Origin: DATJUF01 sp035524095
GTDB taxonomy: Bacteria > Desulfobacterota > Binatia > Binatales > Binataceae
Direction of reading: 5' to 3'
Assembly: GCA_035524095.1 (NCBI GenBank)
Contig: DATKPK010000265.1
Location: forward strand, 1 to 39,460
Length of the DNA stretch: 39,460 bases
A model generated the notes under the pieces. That model saw only the letters and a list, made by a program, of their open reading frames with translations. It was not told the origin of the DNA and ran no database searches. Shown piece by piece: positions 1 through 6,891 of this stretch (positions are counted from its first letter, which is position 1; each line of letters starts with the position of its first letter). The position numbers and the translations under genes were made by a program.

Positions 1-1
1 A

Positions 2-868
2 AATTTGTCCTCGGGCGCACTGACCGCGCTCAGCACCAGCCATATCACCGCCGGTAATGATCCCCAGTGGATCGCTCTGACACCTGCGGGGAACTTCGCC
101 TATGCTTCGAATTTCGGAACACTCGGATCACCAGGAACCGGTTCAATTTCTTTGTATACGGTAGGCTCAACGACAGAGGGTGAGTTAGCACCTAATTCAC
201 CGTCCCTGATCACGGCTTCGATTGTAAATCCGGCAGGTTTAACTGTCGGAACGTTCGAAAGTTCGCCATTTCTGTATGTGACAGATCAGGGTGCCGACGA
301 TATCGTAAGCTATTCGATAAACTCTACCAACGGATCGCTACAAGCGACTAGCTCGCTTTCATTAGGAGCTGAAGGATTGCCGGGCCCGGTCATTCTCGAT
401 GCCTCTGGCGATTTTATTTATGCGACCGACACCGCGCTCGGTGGTGTTTATCCCTTCCAGCAGACCGCTAGCGGCTTGGTGCTTATTTCACCCGGATTTT
501 ATCCTTCGGCGAACGCTGGAACGAATGCCTCGGTGGGGTTAACCAGCGTTATAACCACATCCTCGAATGAATACTTATTCGTCGCCAATGAAGCTTCAAA
601 CTCCATCACGGAGTTCCAAGTAGCTAATGGGGTCGGAACGCTGACGCTAGTCACAACTTACACAATTGGCAATCTTGACGATCCGACTGGAGTGGCAGCG
701 GTAACAGATTCAACGTCAGGAAACAGCTATTTGTACGCTACCAATCAAGGAAACGGCACGGTTTCGATTTTTTCGATCAATCCAGGCAATGGAGCCTTGT
801 CATTCCTCACCACTGTTTCAACCGGTGCCAGTGGAAACCAGCCGATGTTCCCGTTGATCGCGTACTGA
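2..868 (+). CDS. YVTN/lactonase-like beta-propeller protein, 3' part
   Basis: The reading frame is already open at the left edge, so the N-terminus and any signal peptide lie outside the window. The visible 288 or so residues consist of repeated blades of about 45-50 residues. Each blade pairs a segment of the type 'FAYASN', 'LYVTDQ', 'FIYATD', 'LFVANE' or 'LYATNQ' with a following 'G-x-I/V-S-x-F/Y-x-I/V' strand. This is the signature of seven-bladed propellers related to 6-phosphogluconolactonase (YbhE/Pgl-like) and YVTN repeat proteins. Many such proteins in soil bacteria are secreted and have no proven enzymatic role, so I do not assign lactonase activity. The protein is rich in Ser, Thr, Gly and Asn, as is common for exported proteins. 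It converges on the minus-strand PAS-HisKA-receiver gene. The fold call is firm and the function is open. Confidence 0.75.
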   Translation, partial: NLSSGALTALSTSHITAGNDPQWIALTPAGNFAYASNFGTLGSPGTGSISLYTVGSTTEGELAPNSPSLITASIVNPAGLTVGTFESSPFLYVTDQGADDIVSYSINSTNGSLQATSSLSLGAEGLPGPVILDASGDFIYATDTALGGVYPFQQTASGLVLISPGFYPSANAGTNASVGLTSVITTSSNEYLFVANEASNSITEFQVANGVGTLTLVTTYTIGNLDDPTGVAAVTDSTSGNSYLYATNQGNGTVSIFSINPGNGALSFLTTVSTGASGNQPMFPLIAY

Positions 869-958
869 GCCGTGCTCAGTTGGGCACGTGAATCGGCTTG
901 GTGCAGGTGCGGCGCGAGCCGGGAGGTCGGCACTCGACTTTGAAGGGTAAGCAGTGCA

Positions 959-992
959 AGTGGTGGATTAGCGATTAGAGCGATCCACCACT
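959..992. terminator. Inverted repeat between convergent genes, possible bidirectional terminator
   Basis: Two perfect 10-base arms, AGTGGTGGAT at 959-968 and ATCCACCACT at 983-992, flank a 14-base loop. The repeat sits between the end of the propeller gene (868) and the end of the convergent gene whose stop is at 1009. The position fits a terminator serving both strands. There is no clear T-run, so this rests on symmetry and location only. Confidence 0.35.
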
Positions 993-1008
993 AGGGTGCA
1001 AAGGAGGA

Positions 1009-2175
1009 TCAGGTAGCGGAACTCGCCGCGCTGCGTGCGGCAGCCTTCGATGCCATCGCCGCGGCTTTCGCGGCTTGAGCTTTCTGGCGAAGTTGGGTCA
1101 GCATCTGGCGCAGCTTGCCGGGGTTCACTGGCTTTTTGAATAGTGCGCCCTCAAGCCCGCGCAAGCGGCTGCGCTTCAGAATGTGATCCTTATCGTAGTT
1201 GTAGGCGGTCATGAGGATCACGGGCAGATGCGGCATCTCTTCCTTGACCTTCATGTAGAACTCATAGCCATCCATCTCCGGCATCACGACGTCGGAGATC
1301 ACGGCATCGATCTTGACGTTGCGTAAGATGCCAAAGGCCGAACTTGGGAGGACGGCAGTATGCACGACGCAGCGCTCGGCGCGGAGGACGTCCGCTAACG
1401 AATTGACCACCGCGAGGTCGTCATCGAGCACAACGATTGACATCCCGGCCAACGGCCAATCGTCCAAAGGACCAGTCGAGGGCTTGGGAGCCCCGTTGAC
1501 CTTGACGCCGTCGCAGTTTTCGCGCGGCGCGAGATCGGCCATCTTTTTGCCCTGCAGATAGTCGCGCGTCTCGTAGACACCGCGGCGGGTCATCTCGTCG
1601 AGCCGGCGGACGATCGCCTGGACTCGCTGGATACCGCCACGAATCGAATCGAGCCGTTCGTTCTCGACCACCAGTTCGGAATCCGTCAGGTGGCCTTCAA
1701 CACAACGCGCCAGCAGCTCGATATTGTTGGTGATCGATTCGAGCGGATTGTTGATCTCATGGGCCAAGCTGACTGCTATCTCGCCACAGGTCGCGAGCTG
1801 CTCTTTGCGCCGCATGGTGCGGATATCGCGAGCATAGCCAATCGAGCCAATCTCCGTGCCCAACGCATCGCAGATAATCGATCCCGAAATCATGGAGGGA
1901 ATCTGGACGCCGTCCTTGTCGCGCAGGACAGTCTCGAAATTAGCGATGCGCCCGTCAGTCGCGGCCCGCATTGCCTTCATCACGCGGCGGGCCTCATCCA
2001 TAGTGGGATAGATGCGGTCGATCTTCTGTCCAATGATTTCCAGCGGGGTGTAGCGGAGATTCCGGCGCGCACCGTCATTGTAATAGATAATCGTGCCTTC
2101 GCGGTCGACTGCGATAACAATGTCGGGCGAACTTTCGATCAGGCGTTGTAAATAGTTGTCATCGAGAGTTAGCAT
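1009..2175 (-). CDS. PAS-HisKA-receiver hybrid protein lacking an ATPase domain
   Basis: This is a 388-residue cytoplasmic signalling protein with no membrane segment. A PAS domain covers about residues 8-120 and includes a 'YYNDGARR..LRYTPLEIIGQ' pattern broken into its usual parts. A HisKA dimerisation helix follows, with the H-box 'LAHEINNPL' and phospho-acceptor His139. A receiver domain covers about residues 245-365, with acidic pocket D251-D253, phospho-acceptor Asp295 in 'ISDVVMPEMDG', Thr323 and Lys348. Only about 50 residues separate HisKA from the receiver, and none of the N, G1 or G2 boxes of HATPase_c is present. The protein therefore cannot autophosphorylate in the usual way. It may accept phosphate from a partner kinase or act as a phosphatase or scaffold. 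The C-terminus is Ala/Lys-rich. It is transcribed away from the kinase island starting at 3012, so the two may share a control region. Confidence 0.85.
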   Translation of the reverse strand: MLTLDDNYLQRLIESSPDIVIAVDREGTIIYYNDGARRNLRYTPLEIIGQKIDRIYPTMDEARRVMKAMRAATDGRIANFETVLRDKDGVQIPSMISGSIICDALGTEIGSIGYARDIRTMRRKEQLATCGEIAVSLAHEINNPLESITNNIELLARCVEGHLTDSELVVENERLDSIRGGIQRVQAIVRRLDEMTRRGVYETRDYLQGKKMADLAPRENCDGVKVNGAPKPSTGPLDDWPLAGMSIVVLDDDLAVVNSLADVLRAERCVVHTAVLPSSAFGILRNVKIDAVISDVVMPEMDGYEFYMKVKEEMPHLPVILMTAYNYDKDHILKRSRLRGLEGALFKKPVNPGKLRQMLTQLRQKAQAAKAAAMASKAAARSAASSAT

Positions 2176-3011
2176 TTTAAATAACGTTCAACCTCCGCAA
2201 CTTTTCGCGGAAGAAAATCGTCTCTTATACAGGATGGCGTAGGAGCCAGCTTACGACTCCTGCCTCCTTGTTTAATTTAGCAACGATGTCAAGGGGGAAT
2301 TGGAGACCACGCGGTCGATCGCCAGCTTCGCCATTCCAGCCTAAACCGGCCAAGACTAACCTATCTAGGCTCGTCATAAATTTGCTAAAGTCAGACATCG
2401 TAGCTCATAGTTCGTATCTTAAGACTGATTACGGCAGTATGACAAGCGATCGCTTGTTTTAAGAATCGCATCAGGCCGAAGCACCGGACAACGAAAAGGT
2501 GTCATGATTACGAAGAGTCAATGACAGTACAGGTTCGGTATTTTCGGTATAACGACCGACAGCCTGATTTCCCAGCCTCAGCACCACCGCCTAGCATCGC
2601 CCTCCGCGGCTCCCCTCAGAGACGAATTCTCCCGTAGGCCACATCGAGCATATACACCGATAACGCGAACAAAGCATCTGTCCGACGATCTCGCACAACG
2701 GTTATCCACAGCCGCGGCCCGTCCGATTAGGCATAGGAACGATGCCGCTACCGGATTTATCCCAACGGCGTAGGGGCGTATTATCGACGGCAGACAGCGA
2801 TGTTGATTGGAACCGGCCGTCAAAAGTCCGGTTACGTGAGTATTGGCCACGGAGGCTGCCCGCCGCGTAGGGGCGGTGTTACAAGGGATCGGCTCGTCTC
2901 GGACAACCGGAAGCATTAGTTTAAGCTTGGGCGATGCGTGCAGGTTAGAATAAGCTCAAAATGTTTGCGATGATCGGAAAGTTTCTTAGAATTGAGAGCG
3001 GAGAGGAATAG
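2176..3011. other. Long divergent intergenic region with scattered sites
   Basis: I find no convincing gene in these 836 bases between the minus-strand PAS-HisKA-receiver gene and the plus-strand vWA gene. A 112-codon frame on the minus strand (2578-2916) is Arg/Cys-rich and has no ribosome site, so I do not call it. Visible elements are a 16-base palindrome at 2442-2457, one exact DnaA-box match TTATCCACA at 2702-2710, and an 11-base direct repeat GCGTAGGGGCG at 2768-2778 and 2865-2875. A TAGAAT hexamer at 2946-2951 could be a -10 element, but it has no well-placed -35. The vWA gene has a strong Shine-Dalgarno GGAGAGGA at 3000-3007. The region probably carries promoters for both flanking units. 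Confidence 0.5.
2442..2457. promoter_or_regulatory. 16-base perfect palindrome, possible operator
   Basis: The sequence ACAAGCGATCGCTTGT is perfectly self-complementary and is followed by TTT. It contains the octamer GCGATCGC. It lies in the divergent region between two signalling loci, 266 bases upstream of the start at 2175 and 554 bases upstream of the start at 3012. A dimeric regulator site is plausible. A short hairpin terminator (6-base stem, GATC loop, T-run) is the alternative. Confidence 0.3.
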
Positions 3012-4313
3012 ATGGCGGAGCCGTTAAGCTTCGAGGCCTTACCCAGCAGCGAATATGTTCTCTCGACTGCTGAAAACTATGTGCTCTATGTGCTGCTCGA
3101 AGCGCTGGCCAGTGGCGCCGCCGGAGGTGGAGGCGCACGCTTGCCACTCAATCTTGCTATCGTCGTCGACCGCTCGGGTTCGATGTATGACGAGCGGCGG
3201 CTCGAGTTCGTCGTCGAAGCGGTAAAGTTCTTGGCCCGCAGCGTCGCGCCAGAGGACAAGGTGGCGGTTGTCGCGTTCGCCGATAAGGCGCAGGTGATTG
3301 TTCATCCGGACCAGATTCACAACGGCAACGCGGTCCGGCAAGCACTCGATGACCTCGATTTATTGGAGATTGGTGGCGGGACCCAGATGGCGCTCGGGAT
3401 GCGCGCGGGAATTGATGAGGTGAAGCGCAACCTTGCATCGAATCGCCTGAATCGAGTCCTCGTTCTGACCGATGGGCAGACCTATGAGGAGACTGCCTGT
3501 ATCGATCTGGCAAATCAGAACCGCGAGCAGATGTCATTCTCGACGATGGGCGTGGGAGCTGAATTCAATGAGAAGCTGCTCCAGCGGATAGCTCAAGATT
3601 CCCACGGCAAGTATCACTTTATCGGCGATTCAGCCGAAATTCCTGGAATTTTCGACGACGAATTGCAGGGCCTGCGCGGGGTCAGCGTGCGGAATGGGCG
3701 GATCGAAGTGACCTTGTCGCAAGGCGTACAAGTGCGCGAGGCGTTCCGCGCCAGTCCCGAAATCTACGGACTTGGTACCCCGCTGGTCGGGGATGACCGA
3801 CACATCAACTACGAGATTGGCGACCTCGAATCCGGTGTGCCTGGTTCAGTATTGTTGACTCTAGTGCTTCCACCACGCCGTCCCGGGCAAGTCCGGATCG
3901 GGCAGTCGACCTTCCGTTTCGACGTGCCCGAGCAGGGCGAGCGGACAGTGAACACCGATATCATGGTCGAGTACACGCTCGACCGTACGATGACCAGCAA
4001 GCGCAACGGCCGTGTGATGAATCTGGTTGATCAAGTCTCTATCGCCAAGCTGCAATCCAAGGCTGAGGAAGAGCTCAAGGCTGGCAATGTCGATCGTGCG
4101 ACACGGCTCCTGAGCAATGCGATTCAGGGCACGCAGCGGCTCGGTAACGTCAAGGCGACACAGGCGCTGGCGGGCCTGATGGATCAGGTCAAGAAGACCC
4201 AGACGCTCCAGGGCAAAGCAGCCAAGACCACGTTGCTGCAGGCGCAAGCCGTGGTACGCAAAACACAGATGCTCGATCCCGAGGCGCTCAAGGATCTACA
4301 AAAAGGGGAATAA
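3012..4313 (+). CDS. vWA-domain protein, first gene of the phospho-signalling island
   Basis: This 433-residue protein carries a von Willebrand factor A domain at about residues 45-220 with a complete metal-ion-dependent adhesion site: D53-x-S55-x-S57 ('DRSGSM'), Thr124 in 'GGGTQM' and Asp154 in 'LTDGQT'. A beta-rich region follows at about 225-320, the arrangement of the YfbK/'Ca-activated chloride channel-like' vWA proteins. The C-terminal 90 residues are helical and Lys/Gln/Thr-rich, with three 'KTQ(T/M)L' segments (residues 393-425) that could be phospho-threonine sites for the neighbouring kinases. No signal peptide or membrane span is visible, so it is likely cytoplasmic. The start is supported by GGAGAGGA just upstream. 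vWA domains act as metal-dependent scaffolds, and in TerY-P-type clusters they accompany a PP2C and a kinase as here. Confidence 0.85.
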   Translation: MAEPLSFEALPSSEYVLSTAENYVLYVLLEALASGAAGGGGARLPLNLAIVVDRSGSMYDERRLEFVVEAVKFLARSVAPEDKVAVVAFADKAQVIVHPDQIHNGNAVRQALDDLDLLEIGGGTQMALGMRAGIDEVKRNLASNRLNRVLVLTDGQTYEETACIDLANQNREQMSFSTMGVGAEFNEKLLQRIAQDSHGKYHFIGDSAEIPGIFDDELQGLRGVSVRNGRIEVTLSQGVQVREAFRASPEIYGLGTPLVGDDRHINYEIGDLESGVPGSVLLTLVLPPRRPGQVRIGQSTFRFDVPEQGERTVNTDIMVEYTLDRTMTSKRNGRVMNLVDQVSIAKLQSKAEEELKAGNVDRATRLLSNAIQGTQRLGNVKATQALAGLMDQVKKTQTLQGKAAKTTLLQAQAVVRKTQMLDPEALKDLQKGE

Positions 4314-4376
4314 GCGGGAACTCCAGAGGCCACCGCAGGCGTGGGGAGCGCCCGGCCGCCGTCAAGGTGACGAATT

Positions 4377-5060
4377 ATGATCAAGTGCAGCGAATGCGGA
4401 TACGAAAATATCGATGGACTCGACTATTGCGATGGGTGTGGAGCTAAGCTGGCGGCCGCGGCCGTCGGCGCACCAGCCGGAATCGTGACGGGCACCGCAC
4501 CTGCGACGTCCGTGGAGGCCGCCGCGACGGAGCCTCCACCCCCTGTCGCTGAAATGCCTCATGCCGAAGCCGCCAACGGGACGGCAGCGGTGATAGAAGA
4601 GGCGGCGTCTCCAGCGGCTTCAATAGATACGCCAGCGTCGTCGCAGGCGCCTACCGGCGAAATCAAGCCGCCGGAACCGGCAACCGCACCGGTCGTTGAG
4701 ATGCCTGCGGCCGGGACGCATTTCCGCGCCAAGCTCTCGCTCATTCGGGGCGGGCGCAAGGGCCAGGAGTTTCCGCTTGAAGACGGTAAGAACCTGATCG
4801 GGCGTTGGGATCCTGAGACTGGCTCGTTCCCGGAAGTCGACCTCGAACAGGACGACCCGGAGGCGAAGATTTCACGGAAACATGCAATGATTATCATCGA
4901 GAACGGCCGCATCACTGTCGAAGATATCGGCAGCCTAAACGGAACCTACGTCAATCGTGGCAACCGTTTAATCCCTGGGACCCCTCAAGAAGTAAAGACG
5001 GGCGATGAGCTGATTATCGGCAAGACTTTCCTCAAGCTGGTGGTCGATCCAATATCCTAA
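4377..5060 (+). CDS. Zinc-ribbon and FHA-domain protein
   Basis: This is a 227-residue protein. An N-terminal zinc ribbon uses C4, C7, C18 and C21. A roughly 85-residue Ala/Pro/Glu-rich disordered linker follows, then a C-terminal FHA domain at about residues 118-225. The FHA phosphothreonine-binding signature is complete: GR at 142-143, S166-R-K-H169 and N188-G-T190. It should therefore bind phosphothreonine peptides, most likely substrates of the two Ser/Thr kinases in the same operon. The linker itself holds many Thr residues. AAGGTGA at 4364-4370 gives a good ribosome site for the ATG. The zinc ribbon closely resembles that of the PP2C fusion two genes on, which suggests a shared docking partner. 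Known FHA families support the binding role. The partner is inferred. Confidence 0.85.
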   Translation: MIKCSECGYENIDGLDYCDGCGAKLAAAAVGAPAGIVTGTAPATSVEAAATEPPPPVAEMPHAEAANGTAAVIEEAASPAASIDTPASSQAPTGEIKPPEPATAPVVEMPAAGTHFRAKLSLIRGGRKGQEFPLEDGKNLIGRWDPETGSFPEVDLEQDDPEAKISRKHAMIIIENGRITVEDIGSLNGTYVNRGNRLIPGTPQEVKTGDELIIGKTFLKLVVDPIS

Positions 5061-5169
5061 CCAGGCGATGTGGGAAGGTTACCGCCCGACGGAGCCGAGC
5101 GTGGATCGCGGCCGACCGCCGGGCGGTGCGCGCTCAAGCGGAACGACCACGGGCGATTGAGCTGAAGCC

Positions 5170-6870
5170 TTGAGTACCGTCACGACCAATTCCGGTGAGG
5201 CGCTGGCCGTCGGGCATATGCTCGATGGCCGCTACCGCGTCCATAAGATACTTGGGCAAGGCGGTATGGGCCGGGTCTACCTCGCCAATGACACGCGGCT
5301 GGCGAATCGGCCGGTCGCATGCAAGGAGATGATCATTGGCGACGGTATCCAGGAGCAGAAGGCCGTCGAAGATTTCAACCGCGAAGCGAGCGTGCTCGCA
5401 GCACTCTCGCATCCGAGTATCCCACAGGTAATCGACTACTTCGCCGAGCGTGGGCGCCATTACCTGGTAATGGAATTCGTCGCCGGCGGCGATCTGCAGG
5501 CCCATCTCGACAAACTCGGCGCGGGTGGTCATTTTCCCGAGGCGACGGTGCTGCAATGGGCGCGGCAGATTCTCGACGTGCTTCATTTTCTGCACGTGCA
5601 GAAACCGCCCATCGTTTATCGCGATCTGAAACCCGGCAATATCATGATTGACCATAATGGGCGGGCGATGCTGGTCGATTTTGGAATCGCCCGCTTTCTG
5701 CCGCCGGGCGGACGCGGGACGCAGATAGGGTCGGTCGGCTACGCGCCGCCCGAACAATACATGGGACGTATGGAACCGCGATCAGATCTCTACTCGCTCG
5801 CCGCCACCGTCCATCATTTGCTGACCGGACGCGACCCACAGCTCGAACCCCCATTCAGTTTTCCACCACTGCGTTCACTTGCGCCGGCCGTCTCGGTGCA
5901 AACCGAAACTGTAATCATGCGCGCGCTGGATAAGGATGTGAACAAACGGCCGGAATCAGCGCGGGCGATGCGCGATCAGTTGCCAAACTCCGGCGATCCC
6001 GCGCCTTCCCCAGCGATCAGCGCAAGTGGAATCGCAACCAAGTCTGCGGGAATCGGCGCGATGGCGACAGTGGTCTTGCAGCAGCCGTTGATCCCCGCCC
6101 CGCCGCCAGTGCGTAAAGCATCGGGACCACCAGTCATAGAACCGCTGAACGCGAAGACGCAGATCAGTATCCAGTCGCCGCCCAAGCAGTTATCGCTGAT
6201 GCAGACCCAGCGAAATCTCGAACTTGCGCCACGCCCTGCCCCAGCGCCTGTTCCTGCAAGGGCGCCGGCGGGCTCGGTCTCGGCAACAGCCAAAACACAG
6301 GACTTGGGGCTCAAGCCCGCCCGACCAGTCGCGTCAGATTCAAAAACGAATTCGGGAACACGAGTTGCCGCAAATAACCGTCTCAGGCCGTACGCGGCAA
6401 ATTCCGTCACGAGTGTGCAGGTTCGTGACGCGCGGACCAGTCATAGCGCTCCAGCAAGCATCACACAGCCGCGATCCTCGGGACTATCAGGCGACGACAG
6501 CCTGAATCGGAACGGTCGTAGTCATACCAACGGCGCACAAGTCACAACCGGGCCCAGGCTGATCGTTCCAGGAGGCGGACCGCAATTCGGACTTGGCGGT
6601 TCACGAGCCGTGATTGGGCGCACGCTCGACTCGACCGACGTGATCGATATTGATTTGGCCGGGCTGACCGGCCGCAACGTCGATCGCGTATCACGCCGTC
6701 ACGCCGAGATTATTCGGCATGGAGTTGATTATTTCATTCGCGACCTCGGCAGCTTAAACGGAACCTACATCGCTGGCCGCGGACGCATTAGCCGCGACCA
6801 ACTGTACAAGTTGAAGGATCGTGACGAAGTTATTCTCGGGGGTGCTAAGCTTGAGTTCCGCAAGAGTTGA
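5170..6870 (+). CDS. Hanks-type Ser/Thr protein kinase with C-terminal FHA domain
   Basis: This is a 566-residue protein with no membrane segment. The kinase domain covers about residues 20-275. It has the glycine loop G29-Q-G-G-M-G34, catalytic Lys52 ('ACKEM'), the loop 'YRDLKPGN' with Asp152 and Asn157, DFG at 170-172, and 'APPEQY' at the activation-segment end. It is expected to be active. A 200-residue Pro/Ala/Thr-rich linker leads to an FHA domain at about 465-566, with GR, 'SRRHA' and 'SLNGTY' intact. The first start that keeps the full kinase fold is TTG at 5170. A stop lies three codons upstream, and an ATG at 5218 would trim the first strand. The kinase domain is clearly paralogous to that of the gene at 9012. 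Fusion of kinase and reader suggests self-recruitment to phosphorylated partners. Confidence 0.88.
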   Translation: MSTVTTNSGEALAVGHMLDGRYRVHKILGQGGMGRVYLANDTRLANRPVACKEMIIGDGIQEQKAVEDFNREASVLAALSHPSIPQVIDYFAERGRHYLVMEFVAGGDLQAHLDKLGAGGHFPEATVLQWARQILDVLHFLHVQKPPIVYRDLKPGNIMIDHNGRAMLVDFGIARFLPPGGRGTQIGSVGYAPPEQYMGRMEPRSDLYSLAATVHHLLTGRDPQLEPPFSFPPLRSLAPAVSVQTETVIMRALDKDVNKRPESARAMRDQLPNSGDPAPSPAISASGIATKSAGIGAMATVVLQQPLIPAPPPVRKASGPPVIEPLNAKTQISIQSPPKQLSLMQTQRNLELAPRPAPAPVPARAPAGSVSATAKTQDLGLKPARPVASDSKTNSGTRVAANNRLRPYAANSVTSVQVRDARTSHSAPASITQPRSSGLSGDDSLNRNGRSHTNGAQVTTGPRLIVPGGGPQFGLGGSRAVIGRTLDSTDVIDIDLAGLTGRNVDRVSRRHAEIIRHGVDYFIRDLGSLNGTYIAGRGRISRDQLYKLKDRDEVILGGAKLEFRKS

Positions 6871-6891
6871 GGGGGCAAAGGCCATGCCCGC

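Noticed and set aside
2702..2710. Exact DnaA-box match TTATCCACA, with looser matches near 2755 and 2781
   Set aside because: A single perfect box without an AT-rich unwinding region, box cluster or dnaA/dnaN neighbours does not make an origin. One match is expected by chance at this scale.
2578..2916. 112-codon minus-strand frame in the long gap
   Set aside because: No ribosome site, odd Arg/Cys-rich composition and no motif. It is likely chance in GC-rich DNA.
5134..5757. 207-codon antisense frame over the first kinase
   Set aside because: It overlaps the conserved catalytic core of the kinase and is explained by codon bias.
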